Part shown: piece by piece, positions 24,516 to 34,771 of the stretch | Layout of the letters: the number at the start of each line of letters is the position of its first letter | Position numbering within the stretch: the first letter of the stretch is position 1 | Program-made: the position numbers and the translations under genes | Notes under the pieces: model-generated | Database searches by the model: none | Seen by the model: only the letters and a program-made list of their open reading frames with translations | What the model was told of the DNA's origin: nothing | Assembly: GCA_008508345.1 (NCBI GenBank) | Contig: QNGE01000929.1 | Location: 100,521-164,520 of the forward strand | DNA length: 64,000 nt | Direction: 5' to 3' | From: Paragonimus westermani | Taxonomy: Eukaryota; Platyhelminthes; Trematoda; Plagiorchiida; Troglotrematidae

Positions 24516-24932
24516 CGATTCCGTTGTGCCACAAACACGGCTCGTCGTCCAGTTCCACTGACGAGACACCATCTCCATCTTCATTCATCACAGATACCAC
24601 AGGCAAACTGATGTTCCAACTGTGCAGACAGTGCAGGGTTTGAGTATTGCGTCCAAATGTTTGCACAATGTAACGAAGCAAACGACGCTTGGTCTGGACG
24701 CCATGGAGCAACTGTGCACTAAGCTCAACCCCGCCAGCAAAGTACGCTTGAAAAGTGTCAGGAATACCTGTTGTCATAGGCTGATGGAATCGACACAAAG
24801 GAAACCAACGGGGGGACATGGATGCTCGGTTGGAAAATATGAGCTGTCCGAGAGAGACTCGTGTACTGGCCAACAATCTGAAACCAGGTCCCGGAATAAG
24901 TGATTCTGTTAACTCATCCTCGTGTAGAACAC
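24516..24932 (-). CDS. C2CD3: C2CD3-like exon 14 (end of one C2 unit, spacer)
   Basis: Acceptor TTCATTTTAG ends at 24933 and donor ATCG|GTAAAT follows 24516. The two-base start completes a Gly codon with exon 13 and the exon ends with one base. GPGFRLLASTRVSLGQL reads like the 'LLGVVKVPTKELL' strand and helix of vertebrate C2CD3, and AGGVELSAQLLHG like the 'GGLELSVSFANHG' that follows it. The remainder is an acidic, Ser-rich spacer leading to the next C2 unit. Confidence 0.8.
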
Positions 24933-25609
24933 CTAAAATGAAAAAGTGTAACAAAATTCCATTTCAAATCAAGAATTAGAAGCAGAACGACAACTTCAAA
25001 TTAAAGCCCTTACTTCCTGAACTCGCATCATAGACAGACTATCAGACTGACACACCAGCCTAGCTCACATTGTACAACGAAACGATTGTACACGAAACCG
25101 TGATACTCGCCTAAAACATTAGTGTGCATTAAGTACACATGGTGAGAACAGCATGCCATCTGACAAACTTTCAAAACAAAAACGATTCATTTATTTTCTG
25201 GGTGAATCACAACATTCTCCTCAAGTACGCTACTGCTTACAAGACAATCATATGATAGTAGTGCCAACTGAGTTGAAGGTTCTTCCAGTGAACAGATTTT
25301 CTTCAACACGGCAGCTCACGGTGCAACGATATATACAATGAAGCTGCAGTTCATATGGACCGTGACTGTCACACGTGTTACGCAAAATTGTCCCCAAAAA
25401 TGTAGAGGATTGTAGCTGAGCCTATTGCTGACAGAGTCCCAATAAAACAATGGTCAAATGTTTGATCGCAGCAGAGTGTCTATGAGGATCGGTTCATGAG
25501 TTAAGTTTTATATTTTAAAAAATGCATTAAGCTTTACAAAAGGTCTGATGGAAAAGTTGAAAACGGTCAAGTCTTTTGCCGACCCTCAAGAAATACAATT
25601 ACGGTGAGA

Positions 25610-25740
25610 ACATCATCATCATCATCCTACACAGTGATTCACACTGTCATACAACCATGAAGAAGAACAGTCAACTGTGTATAGGAAGAGAGAAGAAAAA
25701 AGAAAAAGGGGACGGGAAGGAACCTAACTATCAAAATATA
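25610..25740 (-). mobile_element. RTE-type retrotransposon 3' tail
   Basis: On the minus strand: TTAGGTTCC block, purine/pyrimidine-biased run, GTGTGAATCACTGTG block and a (GAT)n end at 25610-25626. Same order as the other tails. The insertion is a 5'-truncated copy with no coding part. Confidence 0.65.
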
Positions 25741-26104
25741 GCTTCGTCCGTATTCAAACACTCAGCATCAAGGTGCGTACACCTTGCGAACAAATAAGCG
25801 AGCAATTTGCTATTGTGTACCATTGACAAATGTGTATTAGAAAAGACTAGTTTCAACACAAAAATATATGTCACAAAGGTCATGGATCACAACCTATGGT
25901 TTCTAAGACAGATCACCGATGGGGGAGCAAATTATAAACGAATGTGAGATCAACGACCAGCCAAAAACGTCAGCTAACGTTAGTGCCTATGTGAAGAAGC
26001 GGTTATGACCAACTGAGTTGCATTATCATAAAGATTGAACATCACACGCAACGAAACTGGTTGAGCGTTCATATATGATAATGCGGTCGTGCCTAGGGTG
26101 AGGT

Positions 26105-26300
26105 CAACGGTGCAGTGGTCAACACGGTTGCATCACGAAAGCGTGGCCAAAGTACTAATCCCAGCCGTAGCAAGGATATGCATTATTGATGAGGTCTAGT
26201 GAGTGCGAAACTGGAGTATAGTGCTTCTTTTCGAAAGGGGTAGAATGGAAAGTCTGTGGGAATGCGGTAGCTGTGATCAATTGCAGCTGATGTTCAATCT
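26105..26300 (+). repeat. tRNA-derived SINE-like repeat, fullest copy
   Basis: About 195 bp. A-box-like CAGTGGTCAACACGG, GAAAGCGTGGCC, a weakened B box, GATATGCATTA, TAGTGCTTCTTTTCGAAAGG, AAAGTCTGTGGGAATGCGG and GCTGTGATCAATTGCAGC. The tail blocks also occur alone at 3985, 48595 and 62339. RNA polymerase III transcription is inferred from the boxes only. Confidence 0.65.
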
Positions 26301-26814
26301 ATCTACGCCAGTAGTCGATATTCATGATTACCTGCAATACAAACATGGGAATAAAAAATTATATTGATGAGTGGAGGGAGAGTGAGTGGGACCTCCGAGT
26401 GTAACTTCAGACAAACAGCGTTAGCATATATTCTAAACCTTGCAAATATACGATTAAGTTTTGGTTAATGGTGAGAAAACGGCTCCATCTATTCACATCC
26501 TGAACTGTTCCCCTTTACAAGGTCAGGTCAATTGTTTGTAATTCGTTCACACTGCATACCATCTATAGAGCATGTCTCTAGTTCAAACAGTGATTCGAAC
26601 CTAGGCTACCGCAACTGGAAGGAAGGACTATCCTCAGAATAATTTAGGTCAACAAATTAGTTAATTTTTCCCAGTGATAAAATTGAGCGAGCGGAAAAGC
26701 TCAATCGAATGAAAAAATATGCAATTTATATGTTCATTCACAGTGTCACTGTATATTGTCCCTATTAATGTGGGACAGAAACAAGTTAGAAAATGCTAAG
26801 AATTGATGACTTAC

Positions 26815-27669
26815 CCCAGCCCATAATGGGGCTCTGTGATTGGGAATCATGCTGTAAATCAACCGAACTGCGGGTAATAGAGCGTTGCTGCCATAGATCA
26901 ACTTGTAACATCAGGGACCACTGTGCAGTGCCGCGTCCATTAAACTGAGCACTCAGAGTGTGTTCACCATTTAACAACAGTTCAACTAGGGTCAAGTCAC
27001 GAAACGGTTTCATTGTAGAGGATGTGGGTAACGCACGCCATCCGATAGGCAATAAAACTTCCAATACAGTACATAGGTGATCAGCTTGAAAGACATTGCA
27101 TAGATTTGCCGAGGCAGCAGAGCCAAGCAGAATCCGCTTTAACGTGTGGATCGGCTGACAACCCGACTGGGGACTGTCAGGCATCAACAGACAATGTAAC
27201 CGAATGTGTCCGTCGAAACCCTTGGAGATCTTACAGGGTGGTAATGCAGCCACCAAGCCAGCGATACGGTGTAATTCAACGCGTAGCCGTACACCGGGCT
27301 GAGAGACGTTGGGGACGAGTTCAGTATTTTGGATTGGCAATTCGACAGACCGGTCGTTCTTCGTTTGGAAGGCTCGTCCAGTAAGCTCGACAGTCCCGCC
27401 CAATAGAGGCGGCTTGACAGGGCGGGAACTGTACGTTAAGCACAGGTCAATGAGACCATTTGAGCGTCCAGAGTGGATATCTTGAAGGCCAATGGAACAC
27501 CTTTTCTGGCACTCTGCTTGGTCGAGTCCATCAGAGCCAAGGTTAATCAATCCATGCAGAATGTCTTCGGTCACCCAGCCACGACCAACCAGACAATCAC
27601 GGAGATTCGGAGAATAGATACGAAGCCATAATTCTAAGGGAAGTCCATTTAACGGCTTGGAATGGTCTG
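26815..27669 (-). CDS. C2CD3: C2CD3-like exon 13 (largest exon; two C2 units)
   Basis: Longest exon, 855 bases, with acceptor TTTTTGCCAG ending at 27670 and donor GGG|GTAAGT after 26815. It opens with LPLELWLRIYSPNLRD, which matches the vertebrate 'V-FEIW-RYYYPNVRE' strand. After SNGLIDLCLTYSSRP, the end of that C2 unit, comes a Pro/Gly-rich spacer. A new unit then begins at VRLRVELHRIAGLVAA, which parallels 'LSVQIHRASGLQAAA' in vertebrates. The exon ends inside that unit. An acceptor three bases further in (CAGCAG) is equally possible and would change one residue. Confidence 0.88.
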
Positions 27670-27785
27670 CTGGCAAAAATAAGTCAGTGTGAAACTAGTG
27701 AGCACGCAAGACGTTCCAGAGGTAACATACAACGAAACAATCAAGACAAAAGCGTTTTAGGAACGATATAATTTACGAAAAGTTA

Positions 27786-27868
27786 GGGCTTCAACTGGAT
27801 TCGAACCAGTGTCAGAAACAGCATACCCAAACTGGGCAAGCGCTCTACCAGCTGAGCTGCGATGTCAC
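27786..27868 (-). pseudogene. tRNA-like sequence (pseudo-tRNA)
   Basis: On the minus strand the D arm GCTCAGCTGGTAGAGC and the T arm ACTGGTTCGAATCCAGT are perfect, so both RNA polymerase III boxes are intact. The acceptor ends (GACATCG and TGAAGCC) do not pair and no proper anticodon stem forms. It is a tRNA-derived pseudogene or a SINE head rather than a working tRNA. Confidence 0.55.
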
Positions 27869-29164
27869 ATCAGGAGATCATAAATCTGACTTGGGCTCAG
27901 TTACCCCGCCTACCTTCTGTGTCATATGAAGTCTACCAAAAGACCCATGGGAATAAATATCTAGGAAAAATTTCTTGAACAGTTCATGTCAGAATCTGCA
28001 AATGTTACTTCTGATCATTGAAAATGTATAAAACATTACGATTAATTTTATCCCGAAGATAACTCATTCTTCGACAAAGTACTTACATCTTAAGAAAGCA
28101 TTTGCCTTAAAGTTCAACATCGTCGATATATTTCTTTTTAGGACTAACAAAAAGCAACTTGGACAAGAAGGGGAAGAGAATGAAACACTATCTACTTGAG
28201 TCACACAGCCAACTTCTCGCATAGTCAATACGAATTGTCAATACGCTAACAGCAAAACAAGTCACAAAACGGTATTACAATGACATGTGAGACAGACCAA
28301 GATGAATAAGCGTTTGAAACATATTTTCCAGCAAACACCATGAAATACTCTAACCATCCATCCAAACTAGTCGAATGTTAAGAAGAATTTCACCGGAAGC
28401 AACACAAATTTGAAATGATGACTGGTTTACGAAAAATCAAGCTGCAATACATCTTCATGGATTTGATGAGGAAATTATGACCATCATCTTCACTGAGTAT
28501 CAAGGAATTTAGATAACAGCCAGTTGCAAAACATACCCAGTTGGACAGCGTCTTGTGTATTACATTTTTTTTAAATAACTAATTCGCATTCAAAGAAAAT
28601 TACATTTCAACACATGAAATTAATATTCCGAGCGATTCGTGTTAATGGGTATCCCACGATGGCTGTTTTTCTAAACAAATAGGATTGACCAACCCTAATG
28701 AGAATACCACTGTAATCAGGCAAAAATATATACAGCTACTTTGAACACAAGTTACAGTGTTTTGGTGCTTGTCAGTCAATACTCGCCTCATACAAACACA
28801 GAGGGTAAATGAAAACTAGCAATTTATGGACGTATGGATGAACTCGGACAGTATGACGAAATTGGTTTAGGTGAAAGATAATTTAACCAAACGAAAAGGC
28901 TGCGAAAGGACGCGTAAAATACATAATCCGTCTTTATAACCCCGACAATCAAATTAATTGACCATGGGCACTTGATCCCAGCAAAGTAGTGCACGGTTGG
29001 TGTGACGGAGCAATCGAACAGACAATGTGTGAACGTTTCAAAAGAGAAATCGACACATTTATACTAGATCACTTGCATAAAACTCTCTCACTAGCCTTAA
29101 TACAGTAATGTTGAATCTTGGTTAGTCAACTGTTGACCAACCGTTATCATTATCATCGTGGTAT

Positions 29165-31240
29165 GAAAAGACCAAGATTGTCGGCTGCCCACAAGAGTGT
29201 CGATGCTTTAACATCAATCACAAGGTAAAAATCTAATCAACGCACCCTCGAGCAGATTGGAGTGCAGCTTGTTTTTCGCACATCTGACTTCCTCTGGGCT
29301 TAATAAGCAGACATAGATTGAGGTTAATAAGTAACCTGATTGTCAAACAGACTTCGGGATCCTCATTTTTGTAAACGGAAATTAGTGTTGATAAGTCCTA
29401 ATCACGAGGTACTGCCTTAGTTTCCCAAATCGCCTGAGAGAGTTTCGTTTGCTCTGATGTCAACCTCTCCCACCATCTCTGAAAAGGGGGTAGACAGGAG
29501 ATCTGGTTCAGAGACTTTGCTACGTTTCAATAACTTAAATACTATGGCTACTTCTGCTTCCGATAGAGCCACCTGGAAAGAAATAATCTGCCATTCGGGT
29601 CCTGTTGTCCACATGGTGTGCTTGAGGCCAAATGAAGTGTTCCTGATAATGTTCAGCTCTCTTGTCAAGTCGACGCGATTAGCTGGTGTTAAGTGAAGCA
29701 TTCTTCTCACATGTGGTCTCACTTACACCAATTTGGTGGCTAGTACAACTACGGCTCATGGAAAAAAGCTTTCTGCTATCCCCAACTAAAATGTATCGTT
29801 CTAAAGCTTCCGACTGTTCCACCAAATGGTGCTCACTGTCTCCGCGCAAATCTCCAGTTAGCTTGCGTTTAAGTTCTCCACAGTCGTAATTAGATTCAGA
29901 TCGAGGTGGGATTGTGCGACGCTTGTTCACGGGGTTTATTTACGTGACAGCAATTCAGTTGTGTCACAGTTGCACAGCTCCTTTGGAACGCACCTCCTGA
30001 CAGCAAGCTGTCATAGCTGCTGCAATTTGTTCCCAGTATTCGTTTGGTTCTCTCACTTGGATGGAACTGGGCGATTTGATTTGCCTCTCGATAAGCAATC
30101 TCTTCACTCGCCTTGCTCGAATGCCAGTATTTCACATTTACGAATATATGACCTCTGGACAGATGACATAACAAGACGGGCACGCCGAACAGCATGGTAC
30201 GAATTCAGGTGTTTGCTATAAAATACACGGCAGTCCTTAACAGAGTGGGGCTACCTGTAACTGACTGCTATGTGGCCGAATTGCGTCTAAGGCTGAGAAG
30301 CATAAGGAGATTTCCATGTAACACAGTGCCTCTTCTTGTGTTGAGATGTGGTGCTCTGAATATAGAGGTCGCCAGACGCACAGCTGAAACAGTTTTCCTC
30401 TATTTTCAATGCGTTGTACTGGGACACCAAACACCTCCCTGCCGCTTCCCTTCTGCAGAAGGACGATCAAACTGAGCATTAAAACCGTCTGCTGGTAAGA
30501 TGAAGTGGCAGCAACTAGTCCGCTTCAGAAAGTCAACGAGAACGTCGTAGAACACGTGTTTGGTAACATCCGAACAGTTATCCGTTGCAGCATATGCCGA
30601 TATAATGAATGTATGGATATGAATTGCGTTGGTAGACTAACTGATGTGCTGAACCTGACAGCGTATAAACGACTTTTCACTGGAATCCCGCCAAGTAAAC
30701 ATTGCTATGATCTGGAACTCAGTGTGATTCCCACCCCAACTTAATCACAAGATTCAGCTTCGGCGTTACAAAAGTCCCTGGGAGGGAAGGGCTTAGCTCC
30801 ACAGATATTTAGAGGTGTGTTCAAGTAAATAACGGTGCTAGAATGGTTGACTCGCGTGCCCACTAAGCAGTACACATCAAACTCCAGACTGGAGGACGTG
30901 CATCCCAGAAATATTTTGCTGATTGCTTTGTCGGACAGTACGGATATTGAAAGCGCCAGTGTCTATCGGTTGTTTCGGATTTTGAAAACTATTATCACCA
31001 GAGAGCACAATGTAGGCGGAAAACTTGAGGGATAAAACAGAGTGAGAAATTCGTAGTGGCTGAATGTCACTGTCGGGAGAATGATAAGTTCTGATTCTTC
31101 TCGGTCGATTACGGCGCGGAAGGGATTTGAGTTGAGAGACCCCATGCCGACCCTCTCAGTCAAAGGATACACGATCTTTTTTTTGGGGGGAGGGGGCGAC
31201 CCATCCAAGACACATGATTCCTTAGTCCGATTCATCTGCG
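29165..31240 (-). mobile_element. RTE-clade retrotransposon, copy 2 (heavily decayed)
   Basis: On the minus strand the endonuclease is recognised near 30230-30960 by FGVPVQRIENRGKLFQLC and related blocks shared with copy 1. The linker follows, around 29420-29930, with LKRKLTGDLR and SRKLFSMSRS. Homology to copy 1 resumes at 29165-29280, at the start of the reverse transcriptase, where the copy stops. Many stops and frameshifts are present. It keeps the ~1-kb linker that copy 1 has lost. Confidence 0.7.
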
Positions 31241-32452
31241 CGTGAGGGGCTTACTTAGCCCAAGAGCCCAGTGTACAGAACATTAATGATTCCGAGCACT
31301 GTTGCGCACAGTGAATGTATTCAAAACTACATCGGATTTCTGGATTATACCGGATGACCAACCACGAATGACTAAACAAGTGCAGCATGGGAGAAAAGTA
31401 AACGTAACAAATAGGGAAAGTGAAACTGTTCGCAGTTTCGTTTACATTCAAAAAACTCTTTGTGCTGTAGAATGTGTTCACGTTATGAATGGAACGTGGT
31501 ATGTAGGTGAAAACGAAGATTCAGAAACTTTTAAGTGTATCCTAATCGCATGCATTTGTGTAGCCAACCAACCTGAACTTGGGTTCGAAAATAAATTTCA
31601 AAAAACCTTCAACCAGTATGAAGTACATAGCACAAAAACACTTTACTTATCATTGGATCAGGAGAAAGCTCACAACAAGTGAACATCATGCATTACTGGA
31701 ATGGTTTTTCTTGAATACGGCGAAAGCGTCATGACAAGTCAACATCAAGTTGTTCATTTCAGTATCATTTCACAAGTATACGAATGAGGACTGGTGTGTA
31801 CAGTGCATGTCTAGGCAAGATGGATGAGTGCTAACGTAGATAAACTAGGTCAATTAGGAAACTTCTAAGGATGACAACTTCCCCCAAAGAAGTTATGAAG
31901 AAATTTAACAAGGTTAGTGTATAAATCAAACCACTCCTTAGAACTCCTGAGGAAACAGTAGTTTCCAGATAGGCACTGAATATGAGTCAAATGAATGGTT
32001 TATGAGGGCCGTTGTTGTACGCAATTACCAGACTGCGAAACCAATAGTCGTAGAAAAAGGTGAACGAATTCCTACACGCCTCTGTATACACAAACGACAA
32101 AATAGAGTGTAATTCACACATCTTATTTGTGTCAAAACCGAATTGGCAGTTCAGATAAGAGTTAGCAGAACCCTCTACAAAAAATGGGTCCAAATAAGCT
32201 CCAACACAACAATAACAACGAGTGGCCAAAAACAGCAGTATCATAACCGCAAACACATCAGCTGAGGATATAATGTAAGGGTATGTTCGGTTGCATTACA
32301 AAATATGCGTGTGTTATAAACAGTAATCATTAAAATCATACACATAGTCGTATAGTTTTGTGTACATAACGATAAACGTCGCAGCGATTGGCCAGTTGCC
32401 CTAGTATGAGGTGACTGTGAGCGGGCTTTTACTTTATTGGCATTCAGTCCCA

Positions 32453-32471
32453 CGTGTGTGTGTGTGTGTGC
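32453..32471 (+). repeat. (GT)n microsatellite
   Basis: Nine GT units in a locally CpG-richer stretch of the intron. Confidence 0.9.
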
Positions 32472-34142
32472 GACCGCGAATGAGCTGGCCACACACACGA
32501 CGAGTACGTTAGGCTCAGGAAGGTCATATAAGCATATCCAATCCACTCCTGTTAACGACTGCATCGGTCAACAGCCGATGGAAAGGAACTGCGAGTGGTG
32601 CGGCGCAAGCGCAGGCGTTCTCTGACTTCGGTCACTGTGACAGGCTAATCCGAATCGGATGCCGCCAACCGTTATTGACTATCAATTGTAGTTGCTTGTA
32701 CAGAGATGACTAAAACAGTGGAACGTCAGCCTTTTGTTCGCCCCATTCAAACTTGCAACGAGAAACGGTAGGTACAAATAGTATTGGAATGGTATGCAAA
32801 GTGGTGTCCAAAAACTGGATTGGTTCGAATGTTGATGGGACTCGCAAACAAGGTCATGAATCTTACAGATTGTCCACAGCAAGTAGAAACACCAGAAGTG
32901 AGTTTGTTCCTACCAAAACACCCATGTCTAAGTCACAAAGATGGACTCAGAAATTTACGCATGTGATTACAGCGCACTAACCACTGGGTTAGGCGTTGTT
33001 TTAGTGTATCGCATGAGTAACAACGTATCTCTCAATGTGTACATATAGCCGGCTAACGTATTGTATAGGCTGTTCAACCACTGAGAAGCATGAACTGCTT
33101 TTTCGTTGTCAGGAATGCGATCTATGCATTTTCCGTAGACTAGAGTTGTCTTAATTACAGACGGTTATGTCCCTTTCAAACGATACCAGTGTCACGGTAA
33201 AAAGAGACTATACTAAAATGCTCACCGTGTTAGTCTGTATCATGATAATACATATTGCATACGATTTCGACAGATTATTGAAATACGTAGCACTAGCCTA
33301 CATCACACACCATCGTCAAAGTTAACGAACACCGTATGCAGAATATTAATTAACAATAACCAAATGAAAGCAGCTGTCTTGTGCATACCGCTGAAATAGA
33401 CGTTCCAAATCAATCTCAGGTCGCATACAGCCAGCTTATTCCCTATGTGAAGTGAACGCAGAATTGGGAGGTACGTGACACCACACGTCAGGAACTATCG
33501 ATCAGCCAAGCACAACTTGCATCAGCTCTGCAGTAAACACCTCAACTAGCTGAGCTAGATGGTGTGGAATGGAGAAATGTCGAACGAGGAAATCCGAAAC
33601 ACCGGTCACTGCGTCACAAGTGCACACAATCGAGGTGTGCAAAAATGCGCTCATGACACACTTAATGTGTACACATTTTGAAATTTACGGACTGCTTTTA
33701 AGTTGCACTCAGTGTTAAGTACTGTTGCCGCGTCCACATATTCAAAGCTAACTGGAACAGAGAAGTTTAAATGGAAATTTTTTTTAAAAAAACCAATTGA
33801 TTACAACGGAGGAACATGGAATTTGTCATTATCATTAAAATTTGACAATTTTGAGGAAAACACGGAGTTCGTAGAAAAACAATCAGACAAAAGAAAACCT
33901 GTTCGTTTTCATACCGCCTGTGGATCCGCGTGCACGTAGCACTTCGAGCAACCAGTGAAAGAATGTCTTGTTCGGATTAGTCATTCCAAAAGTTGTCTTA
34001 GATGACGAACGATGCCGAAAACGGAAGCAGAGTCGATGCGTTTGAGTCCAGTGTGATGGCGAAGTGTTTGTGCTGTTCGAGGAACGTGAAGTCGCGCTGG
34101 CAAAGGTGCATGAAACCAGATGGTGTTGGGGTTGACGCTCAC

Positions 34143-34220
34143 CAGTCAGTGTCTCCAGACTGGGTGCAATGAGGAGTTGAACTGGGGTACGGTGACGTGT
34201 GAGACTTTCTGGTTGAGTAC
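34143..34220 (-). CDS. C2CD3: C2CD3-like exon 12 (tentative 78-base exon)
   Basis: A short candidate exon with a good acceptor (TTATCTCAG) and donor ACTG|GTGAGC. It begins with two bases and ends with one, so it can be included or skipped without changing frame. It encodes RHRTPVQLLIAPS near its middle. Vertebrate C2CD3 has 'VPVQRLLLG' at this place, shortly before the 'FEIW' strand that opens exon 13, which is the reason for accepting it. About 60 residues that vertebrates have just before this point remain unaccounted for. Confidence 0.5.
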
Positions 34221-34633
34221 CTGAGATAAGATAACAGTCAGTTAGATGTCACGAAACGTGTTTTCGACCAGTGTTTAGGAAGCCAGCTGATTAGAGACTA
34301 GCTGCACCAGATTTTCAGAGATGCTTCGATCAATTATTTAGCAAAGGTCAGGACAGATAACGCTGGCCGTGCCGTTAGAACAGGTAGTGCCGAGCGTAAT
34401 TGATACAATACAGTTACCTAATAAATGACACAGTCCACCCTCATGAACACATTTATCCTTTCCGTGTGTGTAACAAATGCATACAAATGTCTATAGTCAC
34501 CGGTAAATCATTCTCAGTCAGGTTACCGTAAAATGAATAGGCATAACAGACGTAGCTCGAGCTATGATTAGTGTCCTGGGGAGAATGAAGAGAACGAATT
34601 CAAAAAACGCGAAAGTAAAATGGAGCTACTGAC
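34221..34633. other. Intron between exons 11 and 12
   Basis: 413 bp. An exon for the missing strand of this C2 unit was looked for here and not found. Confidence 0.45.
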
Positions 34634-34771
34634 CTGTAGGAAAGTAGTATTGGACGAAGCAGTCGCAATCGCCCCATGGCACGGAACCTAATAGCTGACT
34701 GTCCTTCCTCAGGGCCAAATGCGCGTCAAAATCACGAAGCGTCTCGATTGCCACGGTTAAACAGTGTTCGA
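34634..34771 (-). CDS. C2CD3: C2CD3-like exon 11 (third C2 unit, CFVQYYFP motif)
   Basis: Acceptor TTGAGTTCAG ends at 34772 and donor ACAG|GTCAGT follows 34634; 138 bases, starting with two bases and ending with one. The protein reads HCLTVAIETLRDF, then WGDCDCFVQYYFPT. Vertebrate C2CD3 has 'EHCFEIHIE-VKGL' followed by 'WGEADCYVQYYFP' at the same place, so this is the clearest short match in the window. In C2 folds this stretch forms the strands flanking the first ligand loop. Confidence 0.88.

Larger units (their letters stand above)
24933..26814. other. Intron between exons 13 and 14
   Basis: About 1.9 kb. Holds an RTE tail (25610-25740, minus) and the best SINE-like copy (26105-26300). 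The rest is AT-rich with nothing recognised. Confidence 0.6.
27670..34142. other. Intron between exons 12 and 13
   Basis: About 6.5 kb. Holds the tRNA-like sequence (27786-27868), RTE copy 2 (29165-31240) and a (GT)n run (32453-32471). 27.9-29.1 kb is AT-rich and 31.3-34.1 kb shows no recognisable element. Confidence 0.6.
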
